Below are positions 56,455 to 64,000 of a stretch of DNA of 64,000 bases, one piece after another. Each line of letters opens with the position of its first letter. The stretch's first letter is position 1. Where the stretch lies: assembly GCF_017639205.1 (NCBI RefSeq), contig NZ_CP071139.1, positions 4,899,001-4,963,000 on the forward strand, in the 5' to 3' direction. The translations under genes were made by a program, and so were the position numbers. The notes under the pieces are model-generated. The model did no database searches. It was not told where the DNA came from and saw only the letters and a program-made list of their open reading frames with translations. This stretch comes from Streptomyces nojiriensis. GTDB taxonomy: Bacteria > Actinomycetota > Actinomycetes > Streptomycetales > Streptomycetaceae.

Positions 56455-59055
56455 GTGGACGCCGAACTGACCAACAAGAGCCGGGACGCGTTGAACGCGG
56501 CCACCAGCAGGGCCGTCAAGGACGGTCATGCGGATCTGACCCCCGCGCACCTGCTGCTGGCCCTGCTCGCCGGCGAGGACAACGAGAACGTCATCGACCT
56601 GCTGGTCGCCACCGACGCCGACCAGGCCGCCGTCCGGGCCGGAGCCGAGCGGCTGCTCGCCGCCCTGCCCAGCGTCACCGGCTCCACCGTCGCGCCCCCG
56701 CAGCCCACCCGCGACCTGCTCGCCGTACTCGCCGAGGCGGACGCGCAGGCCGGCCGGCTCGGCGACGACTACCTCTCCACCGAGCACCTCCTCATCGCCC
56801 TCGCCGCCAAGGGCGGCGCGGCCGGCGAGGTCCTTTCCACCCAGGGCGCGACGGCGAAGAAGCTGCTCGACGCCTTCGAGAACGCACGAGGAGGACGGCG
56901 GGTGACCACCCCCGATCCCGAGGGCCAGTACAAGGCCCTGGAGAAGTTCGGCACCGACTTCACGGCAGCCGCGCGCGAGGGCAAGCTCGACCCGGTCATC
57001 GGCCGTGACCACGAGATCCGCCGCGTCGTGCAGGTGCTCTCGCGCCGCACGAAGAACAACCCCGTGCTGATCGGCGAGCCCGGCGTCGGCAAGACCGCCG
57101 TCGTCGAGGGCCTGGCCCAGCGCATCGTCAAGGGCGACGTCCCCGAGTCCCTGAAGAACAAGCGCCTCGTCTCCCTGGACCTCGGCGCGATGGTCGCCGG
57201 CGCCAAGTACCGCGGCGAGTTCGAGGAGCGGCTGAAGACCGTACTGGCCGAGATCAAGTCGAGCGACGGCCAGATCATCACCTTCATCGACGAGCTGCAC
57301 ACGGTCGTCGGCGCGGGCGCCGGCGGCGACTCCGCCATGGACGCGGGCAACATGCTCAAGCCCATGCTGGCCCGCGGCGAGCTGCGCATGGTCGGCGCGA
57401 CCACGCTCGACGAGTACCGCGAGCGGATCGAGAAGGACCCGGCGCTGGAGCGGCGCTTCCAGCAGGTGCTGGTCGCCGAGCCGTCCGTCGAGGACACGAT
57501 CGCGATCCTGCGCGGGCTCAAGGGCCGCTACGAGGCCCACCACAAGGTCGTCATCAACGACAGCGCGCTGGTGGCCGCCGCGACCCTCTCCGACCGGTAC
57601 ATCACCTCCCGCTTCCTCCCCGACAAGGCCATCGACCTCGTCGACGAGGCCGCGTCCCGGCTGCGCATGGAGATCGACTCCTCCCCGCTGGAGATCGACG
57701 AGCTCCAGCGCTCCGTGGACCGCCTGCGGATGGAGGAGCTGGCCCTGAAGAACGAGTCCGACCCGGCCTCGATCGAGCGCCTGGAGAAGATCCGCAAGGA
57801 CCTCGCGGACCGGGAGGAGGAGCTGCGCGGGCTGACCGCCCGCTGGGAGAAGGAGAAGCAGTCCCTCAACCGGGTCGGCGAGCTCAAGGAGCGCCTGGAC
57901 GACCTGCGCGGGCAGGCCGAGCGCGCCCAGCGCGACGGCGACTTCGACACCGCCTCCAAGCTGCTCTACGGGGAGATCCCGGCCCTGGAGCGCGAGCTGG
58001 CCGAGGCCACGGAGGAGGAGGAAGAGGCCTCCAAGACCGGACACTCCAAGGACTCGATGGTCAAGGACGAGGTCGGCCCCGACGACATCGCCGACGTGGT
58101 GGGCGCCTGGACCGGCATCCCCGCCGGCCGCCTGCTGGAGGGCGAGACCCAGAAGCTGCTGCGCATGGAGGACGAGCTGGGCCGCCGCCTGATCGGCCAG
58201 GGCGAGGCCGTGCGGGCCGTCTCCGACGCCGTGCGCCGCACCCGGGCCGGCATCGCCGACCCGGACCGCCCGACCGGCTCCTTCCTCTTCCTCGGCCCGA
58301 CGGGCGTGGGCAAGACGGAGCTGGCCAAGGCGCTCGCCGACTTCCTCTTCGACGACGAGCGGGCCATGGTCCGCATCGACATGTCGGAGTACGGCGAGAA
58401 GCACAGCGTGGCCCGCCTGGTCGGCGCCCCGCCCGGCTACGTCGGCTACGAGGAGGGCGGCCAGCTCACCGAGGCCGTGCGCCGCCGCCCGTACAGCGTG
58501 GTGCTCCTGGACGAGGTGGAGAAGGCCCACCCCGAGGTCTTCGACATCCTGCTCCAGGTCCTGGACGACGGACGGCTCACGGACGGCCAGGGCCGGACCG
58601 TGGACTTCCGCAACACCATCCTGATCCTGACCTCGAACCTGGGCAGCCAGTTCCTGATGGACCCGCTCACCCCGGCCGAACAGAAGAAGCAGCAGGTCCT
58701 GGACGTGGTCCGGGCGAGCTTCAAGCCGGAGTTCCTCAACCGCCTGGACGACCTGGTGGTCTTCTCCGCACTGAGCCGGGACGAGCTGGCGCACATCGCC
58801 GAGCTCCAGATCGGCCGCCTCGCCAAGCGCCTGGCCGACCGGCGGCTGACCCTGGAGGTCACCCCCGAGGCCCTGGCCTGGGTGGCGGACAAGGGCAACG
58901 ACCCGGCGTACGGCGCCCGGCCGCTGCGCCGTCTGATCCAGACGGCGATCGGCGACCGCCTGGCGAAGGAGATCCTCTCCGGCGAGGTCCGGGACGGCGA
59001 CACCGTACGGGTCGACGTGGCGGGCGAGGACCTGCTGGTCGGCAAGGCCCTCTGA
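56455..59055 (+). CDS. clpB: Disaggregase ClpB
   Basis: The protein has 866 residues. It has an N-terminal Clp repeat domain (about 1-145), then NBD1 with Walker A GEPGVGKTAVVEGLAQ near residue 207, a long coiled-coil middle domain (about 395-525), and NBD2 with Walker A GPTGVGKTELAKAL near 615 and the Walker B motif VVLLDEVEKAH. It rescues aggregated proteins with DnaK. GTG 56455 follows GGAGAGGAGAAGACGCA. Regulated by HspR through the upstream HAIR site, as is dnaK. Confidence 0.98.
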   Translation: MDAELTNKSRDALNAATSRAVKDGHADLTPAHLLLALLAGEDNENVIDLLVATDADQAAVRAGAERLLAALPSVTGSTVAPPQPTRDLLAVLAEADAQAGRLGDDYLSTEHLLIALAAKGGAAGEVLSTQGATAKKLLDAFENARGGRRVTTPDPEGQYKALEKFGTDFTAAAREGKLDPVIGRDHEIRRVVQVLSRRTKNNPVLIGEPGVGKTAVVEGLAQRIVKGDVPESLKNKRLVSLDLGAMVAGAKYRGEFEERLKTVLAEIKSSDGQIITFIDELHTVVGAGAGGDSAMDAGNMLKPMLARGELRMVGATTLDEYRERIEKDPALERRFQQVLVAEPSVEDTIAILRGLKGRYEAHHKVVINDSALVAAATLSDRYITSRFLPDKAIDLVDEAASRLRMEIDSSPLEIDELQRSVDRLRMEELALKNESDPASIERLEKIRKDLADREEELRGLTARWEKEKQSLNRVGELKERLDDLRGQAERAQRDGDFDTASKLLYGEIPALERELAEATEEEEEASKTGHSKDSMVKDEVGPDDIADVVGAWTGIPAGRLLEGETQKLLRMEDELGRRLIGQGEAVRAVSDAVRRTRAGIADPDRPTGSFLFLGPTGVGKTELAKALADFLFDDERAMVRIDMSEYGEKHSVARLVGAPPGYVGYEEGGQLTEAVRRRPYSVVLLDEVEKAHPEVFDILLQVLDDGRLTDGQGRTVDFRNTILILTSNLGSQFLMDPLTPAEQKKQQVLDVVRASFKPEFLNRLDDLVVFSALSRDELAHIAELQIGRLAKRLADRRLTLEVTPEALAWVADKGNDPAYGARPLRRLIQTAIGDRLAKEILSGEVRDGDTVRVDVAGEDLLVGKAL

Positions 59056-59092
59056 GCGGGGGCGGCCGCGCCCCGGGGCGCGGCCGGCCGTC

Positions 59093-59557
59093 TCAGGACG
59101 CGTCGAAGCGGACCTTCGCGGTCGTTCCGACCTCCGGGGTGATCCGCATCCGCAGCCCGGCCGCCCGGCCGGGCTGCGGCTCCTCGTGGACGAGGGCGAA
59201 GCACCCCTCGCTCTCCGGGTCGTAGTTGTCCGGCCGCGGACCGGGGCAGACGACCCGCTCCGGTGCCTTCGGGAAGGACGCGACCCACGCCTCGGCGTCG
59301 GCGTGCTCCATGCGGAAGGTGCCCAGGACCGTCGTGCGGCCGTCCGCCGCCTCGGTCCGGTCGCACTTCCCGTCCCGCCAGCCCGCCGGCGGGGCCATCC
59401 GGGCGAATGCCATGACCTCCGCGCAGTCGGCGGTCCCCCGGGGGCCGCCCTCGTCGCCCGGATCCTCCGCGGCCTGCCACAGCACCCCGGCGCACACGGC
59501 GGCGCCGACGGCCAGCGGCAGCCCCAGGACCAGCTTGAACGTACCGCGCAGGGCCAT
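59093..59557 (-). CDS. Membrane-anchored hypothetical protein
   Basis: The protein has 154 residues. One N-terminal hydrophobic segment (LVLGLPLAVGAAVCAGVLW) acts as an anchor or uncleaved signal, and an extracytoplasmic domain has four Cys (DCAEVM, GKCDR, VVCPGP, EGCFAL) likely in disulphides. No family recognised. It is convergent with clpB, with its stop about 40 nt after the clpB stop. Confidence 0.7.
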   Translation of the reverse strand: MALRGTFKLVLGLPLAVGAAVCAGVLWQAAEDPGDEGGPRGTADCAEVMAFARMAPPAGWRDGKCDRTEAADGRTTVLGTFRMEHADAEAWVASFPKAPERVVCPGPRPDNYDPESEGCFALVHEEPQPGRAAGLRMRITPEVGTTAKVRFDAS

Positions 59558-59685
59558 GCGCCCCCCTTACCTGGTTCTTACTCGGTTCTTAATCGTTCCG
59601 CCCGGAGCGGATCGTACGTGCGGGGCTGGACACAAGGTGGGCGCGATGGGGGAGGATGCAGGTATCCGCACGAAGGGAAAACACG

Positions 59686-60237
59686 GTGAGCATCGACCCG
59701 GCCTCGATTCCGAACTTCGGAGGGCAGCAGCCCGATCCGCAGGCCACAGGACCGGCGGGCCCCGTCGTCCCCGACCAGGATCTGGTCAAGCAGCTGCTGG
59801 AGCAGATGGAGCTCAAGTACGTCGTCGACGACGAGGGTGACCTCGCGGCGCCGTGGGAGGAGTTCCGCACGTACTTCATGTTCCGCGGCGAGGACGAGCA
59901 GCAGGTCTTCTCGGTGCGGACCTTCTACGACCGTCCGCACAAGATCGACGAGAAGCCGCAGCTTCTCGAGTCGATCGACGACTGGAACCGCCGCACCCTG
60001 TGGCCGAAGGTCTACAGCCACACCCACGACGACGGCTCGGTCCGCCTGATCGGTGAGGCGCAGATGCTGATCGGCACCGGCGTCAACCTGGAGCACTTCG
60101 TGTCCTCCACGGTCAGCTGGGTCCGCGCGTCCATCGAGTTCGACAAGTGGCTCGTCGAGCAGCTCGGCCTGGAGCAGGACATCGACTCCACCGACGGCGA
60201 CGACGGCGACGACAGCAACGGCGACACCAACAGCTAG
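59686..60237 (+). CDS. YbjN-domain protein
   Basis: The protein has 183 residues. The segments LLEQMELKYVVDDEGDLAAPWEEFRTYFMFRGEDEQQVFSVRTFYDR and ESIDDWNRRTLWPKVYSHTHDDGSVRLIGEAQM match the YbjN family, whose fold resembles type III secretion chaperones; its role in actinobacteria is unknown. An acidic, Asp/Gly-rich C-terminal tail ends the protein. GTG 59686 follows AAGGGAAA. Confidence 0.85.
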   Translation: MSIDPASIPNFGGQQPDPQATGPAGPVVPDQDLVKQLLEQMELKYVVDDEGDLAAPWEEFRTYFMFRGEDEQQVFSVRTFYDRPHKIDEKPQLLESIDDWNRRTLWPKVYSHTHDDGSVRLIGEAQMLIGTGVNLEHFVSSTVSWVRASIEFDKWLVEQLGLEQDIDSTDGDDGDDSNGDTNS

Positions 60238-60240
60238 CCG

Positions 60241-61431
60241 TTACAGCGGCACACGGGCGATCAGCAGCAGATACAGCCCGTAGCCGTAACCGAGCCCGGC
60301 CACCACCGCGGTCACCATGACCGCGGTGCGGGGCCGGGCTCTCGCCATGACGGCGGCCAGCGGCAGGAGCAGCGGGAAGGCCGGCAGCAGGAAGCGCGGC
60401 TTGGACTCGAAGAAGCCGGCCCCGCCGAAGCCGATGACCAGCAGGATCGCGGTGTAGGCGAGCAGCGGCAGCGGGGTGCGGTCCAGGACCAGCAGCACCG
60501 CCAGCAGCCCGGCGACGGCCAGCAGGACCACCGTCACGGTGGTGGCGAGCGGCACGTGCCCGCCGGTCAGCACCCGCTCGGCGGAGCGCAGCGCCCCCAC
60601 GCCGAAGTCGAAGCGGGAGCCCCAGCCGCGCTGCACGGCGAAGTAGCCGCCGAAGGGGTCGTCCACCTTCGCCCCGACGGCCAGGACGTACGCCGTCCAG
60701 CCCGCCGGCGCCACCAGCCCGGCCAGCCACACCTCGGGTGCCCGGGATCTTCGTACGACGATCGCGTACAGGGCCGTGGCCGAGACGGCGGCCGCGACGG
60801 CCAGCCCGGTGGGCCGGGTCAGCCCGGCCAGTACGGCGAGGCCGGCGGCCCACAGCCAGCGGCCGCGCAGCAGGGCGTACAGCGCCCAGGCGGCGAAGGC
60901 GGCCAGCAGGGCCTCGGTGTAGGCGAGGGTGAGCACCACGGCGTGCGGCAGCGCCGCCCACAGCCCCACGAGCAGCAGCCCGGCGCGCGGGCCGGTCACC
61001 CGCTCCCCGACCCGGTAGATCCCGAGGGCGGCCACGGCGGCGGAGACCCACGCGACGAGCAGCGCGGCGGGGACCATCCCGCCGGGCAGCACCCCGGAGA
61101 CGAGCCGTATCAGGGTGGGGTAGAGCGGGAAGAAGGCGTGGTCGCTCTGCACGGGCCCGGTCCCGGTGGCGGCCTCGGGCCACATCAGGGTCCGCCCGTA
61201 GCCGTGGGCGGCGATCCGCAGGTACCAGTCCGAGTCCCAGGACCTGCCGAGCACCTTCAGCGGATCCCGCCCGGCCCACCAGGCCCCGAGGCCGAGCACC
61301 AGCACCCCGGCCCCGCGCACGGCGGCGAACACCCCGAGCGCGATCACGGTGGTCGGCGCGGCCGACCGCACGGCCCGGACCGCGCGCATCTCCAGCGGCG
61401 ACGCGGACACGGCCGCTCTGCCCGTTGCCAT
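60241..61431 (-). CDS. Polytopic membrane glycosyltransferase (mannosyltransferase-like)
   Basis: The protein has 396 residues and about ten membrane segments. SWDSDWYLRIAAHGYG after the first segment has the acidic/aromatic motif of GT-C enzymes of the PIG-V-like or DUF2029 group, and HAFFPLYPTLIR follows. It probably moves a mannosyl or other sugar from a lipid donor at the membrane. It starts at ATG 61431 and ends 3 nt after the YbjN stop on the opposite strand. Confidence 0.82.
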   Translation of the reverse strand: MATGRAAVSASPLEMRAVRAVRSAAPTTVIALGVFAAVRGAGVLVLGLGAWWAGRDPLKVLGRSWDSDWYLRIAAHGYGRTLMWPEAATGTGPVQSDHAFFPLYPTLIRLVSGVLPGGMVPAALLVAWVSAAVAALGIYRVGERVTGPRAGLLLVGLWAALPHAVVLTLAYTEALLAAFAAWALYALLRGRWLWAAGLAVLAGLTRPTGLAVAAAVSATALYAIVVRRSRAPEVWLAGLVAPAGWTAYVLAVGAKVDDPFGGYFAVQRGWGSRFDFGVGALRSAERVLTGGHVPLATTVTVVLLAVAGLLAVLLVLDRTPLPLLAYTAILLVIGFGGAGFFESKPRFLLPAFPLLLPLAAVMARARPRTAVMVTAVVAGLGYGYGLYLLLIARVPL

Positions 61432-61581
61432 GAATCCCGACTTTCCAGCTCGCGGTGGTTCCGCTCACCCGGCGGTGAGGGCTTCGGGCACTTGCACGAC
61501 GCACAGCTTCACACCGGCCCTACAACCCCGCAAGGACGCACGATGACCGGTGTCGGAACGGCCCGCGCGAAGCGGCCCCCC

Positions 61582-61640
61582 TAGAGCCGGCGCAGCCGCT
61601 CGGCGGCCTCGCGCAGGACGTCCTCGCGCTTGCAGAAGGG
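61582..61640 (-). pseudogene. Stump of aminotransferase 3' end
   Basis: On the minus strand it reads FCKREDVLREAAERLRRL then a stop, closely resembling the end of the intact aminotransferase at 62616 (FCKRTDVLEEAVNRLGRL). Both share CGCTTGCAGAAGG on the plus strand (61627-61639 and 62668-62680). The toxin-antitoxin pair lies between the two copies. Confidence 0.78.
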
Positions 61641-61677
61641 CAGGACATGAGCACAGAGCACCAAGGAAAACTCTGGC

Positions 61678-61697
61678 ACTCAGAACACAATCTGAGT
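61678..61697. promoter_or_regulatory. Probable operator of the toxin-antitoxin pair
   Basis: A perfect inverted repeat ACTCAGA-ACACAA-TCTGAGT that ends 11 bp before the antitoxin ATG. This is the usual position for autoregulation by a Phd/YefM-type antitoxin or its complex. Confidence 0.75.
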
Positions 61698-61708
61698 ACA
61701 GTCTGGGT

Positions 61709-62194
61709 ATGAGCCTCACTTACCTGGGAGCCGAGCCCGAGTCGGTTTCGTTCACGGATCTGTCGAGAAACCCGAAGGCCGTAGCTGCCCGAGCCGCCGC
61801 CCTCGGTGCTCTGCGCGTCACGCATCGGGACGCACCCGACATGGTGTTGACGACGGCCGTGCACGCGGAGCGCACCGAGGAGAACCTCACGACGGCGTCC
61901 CGGCTCTTCCTCGCGCTCATGAAGCACGATGACGGAGCCCGGTCGCTCCTGCTGGCGCTGCCCGAAGTCTTCCCGTGGGTGCGGCACCTGGACGACGAAG
62001 AGATGCGCGCGTTCACCGTGGAACTCCTGGAAGCGCTTTCCGATGCGGCGGAGCTGGGTGCGCGGGAGGCCGTGCACCGCGCGCTCGTCTCCTGGAGGGC
62101 GACGGCTCGTATCAACGCGGATCCGGAGCAGCTCAAGGAAGCTCTGCGTCCGCTCGACGGGGATGACCTGGGGCCGGTCGAGGTGGGTGGGTGA
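61709..62194 (+). CDS. Type II antitoxin of the Phd/YefM-like class
   Basis: The protein has 161 residues. The N-terminal ~45 residues (VSFTDLSRNPKAVAARAAAL...LRVTHRDAPDMVLTT) match the Phd-type DNA-binding fold. The longer C-terminal part is helical and acidic and should bind and neutralise the toxin. It is followed by the toxin gene with a GTGA overlap. ATG 61709 has almost no RBS, so translation may begin close to the transcript start. It is longer than typical Phd proteins (about 75-90). Confidence 0.8.
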   Translation: MSLTYLGAEPESVSFTDLSRNPKAVAARAAALGALRVTHRDAPDMVLTTAVHAERTEENLTTASRLFLALMKHDDGARSLLLALPEVFPWVRHLDDEEMRAFTVELLEALSDAAELGAREAVHRALVSWRATARINADPEQLKEALRPLDGDDLGPVEVGG

Positions 62195-62541
62195 GCCCGA
62201 AGAAGGGCGATCGGGTCAGCGTTCCACCCCTGAGCGGATGGAACGTCGTCTTCGGGACCACGGAGGCGGTGGCGGGGTGGGAGGAGCTGTGCCGCGCGGC
62301 GCTGCCCAGTGCCCACCGGTGCCTGGAGGCGTTGCGCACCGACCCGCTGTCGCGTGACAACTGGAATCGTCAGCACCAGTTGCGCGGGAGACTCGCCACC
62401 AAGGAGTGGAAGGGCTCCGCGCTGGAGCAGTGGGAGTTCGAGGTCACGAGCGGCGGCCGCGTGCGCTACGTGGTCAGCCCTGAGACGTCGACCGTAATCC
62501 TGGTCTACGCGTCCACGAGGCACCCCAAGGACACCGAGTAA
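62191..62541 (+). CDS. RelE/ParE-superfamily toxin
   Basis: The protein has 116 residues. RLATKEWKGSALEQWEFEVTSGGRVRYVVSPETSTVILVYASTRHPKDTE matches the core of RelE/ParE toxins (basic strand, then V-x-Y-x-x-x-x-H-P-K). RelE types cleave mRNA on the ribosome; ParE types hit gyrase; the sequence does not decide between them. GTG 62191 overlaps the antitoxin stop. The pair sits in an inserted segment beside the aminotransferase gene. Confidence 0.85.
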   Translation: MSPKKGDRVSVPPLSGWNVVFGTTEAVAGWEELCRAALPSAHRCLEALRTDPLSRDNWNRQHQLRGRLATKEWKGSALEQWEFEVTSGGRVRYVVSPETSTVILVYASTRHPKDTE

Positions 62542-62615
62542 CTCGTGGTGCCCGTGCGGCACGGGCACCGGCCGAAAGCCCGGGCCCTGTGCCCGCACGT
62601 CCACCTGGCTTGCGC

Positions 62616-63812
62616 TCAGCGAGTCAGTCGGCCGAGGCGGTTCACCGCCTCCTCCAAAACATCCGTTCGCTTGCAGAAGGCCCAGCGGACCTGGGTCCTG
62701 CCCGCGGCCTTGTCGTCGTAGAAGACCTGGTTCGGGATGGCGACCACGCCGCAGCGTTCGGGGAGGGCGCGACAGAAGGCGAGGCCGTCCTTCTCGCCGA
62801 GCGGGGTGATGTCTGTGGTGATGAAGTACGTGCCCTGCGGGCGGAAGACCTCGAAGCCGGCCGCCGCGAGGCCGTCGGCGAGGATGTCGCGCTTGGCGGC
62901 CAGGTCGGCGCGGAAGGCGTCGTAGTAGCTGTCGGGCAGGGCGAGGGCCTCGGCGATCGCGTACTGGAAGGGGCCCGAGGAGACGTACGTGAGGAACTGC
63001 TTCGCCGAGCGGACCGCCGTGATCAGCTCCGGGGGCGCGGTGACCCAGCCGACCTTCCAGCCGGTGAACGAGAAGGTCTTGCCGGCCGAGGAGATGGTGA
63101 CCGTGCGCTCGCGCATGCCCGGGAGGCCCGCCAGCGGGGTGTGGGCGCCCTCGAAGACCAGGTGCTCGTACACCTCGTCCGTGACGACCAGCAGGTCGCG
63201 CTCGACGGCCAGCTCGGCGATCGCCGTGAGTTCGGCCGGGGTCAGGACGGTGCCCGTCGGGTTGTGCGGGGTGTTCAGGAGCAGCAGGCGGGTGCGCGGG
63301 GTGACGGCGGCGCGCAGTTCGTCCAGGTCGAGGGCGAAGGCTCCGGCGTGCGGGCGCAGGGTGACGGGGACGCGCACCGCGCCGGCCATGGCGATGCAGG
63401 CCGCGTACGAGTCGTAGTACGGCTCCAGGGCGATGACCTCGTCGCCCGGTTCCAGGAGGGCGAGGAGGGCGGCGGCGATGGCCTCCGTGGCGCCCGCCGT
63501 GACGAGGACCTCGGTGTCGGGGTCGTGGCCGATCCCGTAGAAGCGCTGCTGGTGCGCGGCGATCGCGGTGCGCAGTTCCGGGACGCCCGGGCCCGGCGGG
63601 TACTGGTTGCCGAGTCCCGTGAGGACCGCGCGGGCGGCCGCCTCGGCGATCTGCGCCGGGCCGTCGGTGTCGGGGAAGCCCTGGCCGAGGTTGATCGAAC
63701 CGGTGCGCGTGGCCAGCGCCGACATCTCCGCGAAGATCGTCGTGCCGAAGGCCGCCAGGCGGCGGTTCAGGAAGGGGCGGTCGCTGCTCACGGGTGTGCT
63801 CATGGTCGTCAT
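62616..63812 (-). CDS. PLP-dependent aminotransferase, DapC-like
   Basis: This class I aminotransferase has 398 residues. LGQGFPDTDGP near the start, NTPHNPTGTVLT and the PLP-binding Lys in ISSAGKTFSFTGWKVGW are the family marks. It resembles the actinobacterial N-succinyldiaminopimelate aminotransferase DapC and the YbdL/kynurenine-type enzymes. Its C-terminus has been exchanged at the insertion point described at 61582. The start is ATG 63812; MTTMSTPVS could also start at the second Met. Confidence 0.92.
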   Translation of the reverse strand: MTTMSTPVSSDRPFLNRRLAAFGTTIFAEMSALATRTGSINLGQGFPDTDGPAQIAEAAARAVLTGLGNQYPPGPGVPELRTAIAAHQQRFYGIGHDPDTEVLVTAGATEAIAAALLALLEPGDEVIALEPYYDSYAACIAMAGAVRVPVTLRPHAGAFALDLDELRAAVTPRTRLLLLNTPHNPTGTVLTPAELTAIAELAVERDLLVVTDEVYEHLVFEGAHTPLAGLPGMRERTVTISSAGKTFSFTGWKVGWVTAPPELITAVRSAKQFLTYVSSGPFQYAIAEALALPDSYYDAFRADLAAKRDILADGLAAAGFEVFRPQGTYFITTDITPLGEKDGLAFCRALPERCGVVAIPNQVFYDDKAAGRTQVRWAFCKRTDVLEEAVNRLGRLTR

Positions 63813-63940
63813 CCTGAGGGCAACCTCTGGACTTCCTCAAGTGTGCTTTGGGCCGCGCGGCCCGGGGGCATTTCCCCCTCACGCGGGACGCGGGGATCCC
63901 GCTCCCCCGGGAAGACCGGGGTGTGAGAGAGGTGGCGCAC

Positions 63941-64000
63941 ATGGGGTTCGTCTTCGTTGTGATCCTGCTCTTCGTCGCGGCGTACTTCCTTGTCAAGCTG
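63941..64000 (+). CDS. Start of a small membrane protein (truncated by window edge)
   Basis: ATG 63941 follows GAGAGGTGG and opens MGFVFVVILLFVAAYFLVKL, one hydrophobic segment. The 3' part lies outside the window, so the family cannot be named. Confidence 0.5.
   Translation, partial: MGFVFVVILLFVAAYFLVKL

Noticed and set aside
56320..58794. 824-codon minus-strand frame opposite clpB
   Set aside because: Antisense shadow; ClpB motifs on the plus strand are complete.
1..64000. CRISPR array or phage genes
   Set aside because: No regularly spaced identical repeats with unique spacers, and no Cas, integrase, capsid or terminase-like proteins were seen.

Overview
The window is high-GC actinobacterial DNA and almost certainly Streptomyces. 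The evidence is GTG and TTG starts with GTGA/ATGA stop-start overlaps, a RheA/Hsp18 pair, a dnaK-grpE-dnaJ-hspR operon with HAIR operators, a DesK/NarL two-component pair, and a cold-shock/DEAD-box/CBS neighbourhood that I remember from Streptomyces chromosomes. It divides at a tRNA-Gly (about 42.5 kb): accessory and stress-related DNA lies to the left, conserved chromosome to the right.

1-10 kb is the right part of a biosynthetic operon on the + strand. It starts with the 3' end of a probable 2-oxoglutarate/Fe(II) oxygenase, followed by a serine hydrolase, an HExxH zinc-protease-like protein, a cytochrome P450, an aldo/keto reductase, a DUF5519 protein, an F420-reductase-like dinucleotide protein, a Gfo/Idh/MocA dehydrogenase, an MFS exporter, a type-II-PKS-like acyl carrier protein and an asparagine-synthetase-like amidotransferase. 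No ketosynthase, adenylation or condensation gene is visible, so the product cannot be named.

10-13.5 kb is a control module: a LuxR-type regulator (minus) divergent from a 55-residue exported peptide gene, then a TPR-like protein and a PRMT-like methyltransferase. A homologous regulator, also divergent from a small exported peptide, lies at 54-55.5 kb. That second peptide has three exact 13-residue repeats starting DTGWT and is coupled to a Rieske-fold protein lacking its iron ligands. The two regulator-peptide pairs are my best candidate for an undescribed signalling system.

13.5-24 kb holds an ABC-2 exporter, secreted proteins, a two-component system, and a TetR/DHA2 efflux pair with two perfect operators. 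24-41.3 kb is a stress-type neighbourhood: two stand-alone CBM48 proteins, hemolysin III, PRC-barrel, SpoIIE phosphatase, BldC/MerR-like regulator, CsbD, two DUF2267 proteins, Hsp18/RheA, STAS, CBS, DEAD-box helicase and cold-shock protein. It includes a frameshifted glycosyltransferase/hydrolase pair and a duplicated ~0.7-1 kb module packed with ACTGC motifs, of unknown function.

42.5-64 kb is core-like: tRNA-Gly, dcd, a phosphoribosyltransferase, Yip1 protein, a large Fe-S oxidoreductase, a sugar transferase, the DnaK operon, clpB, YbjN, a membrane glycosyltransferase and a DapC-like aminotransferase. A toxin-antitoxin pair sits beside the aminotransferase 3' end, with a duplicated stump of that gene on its far side, the footprint of an insertion.
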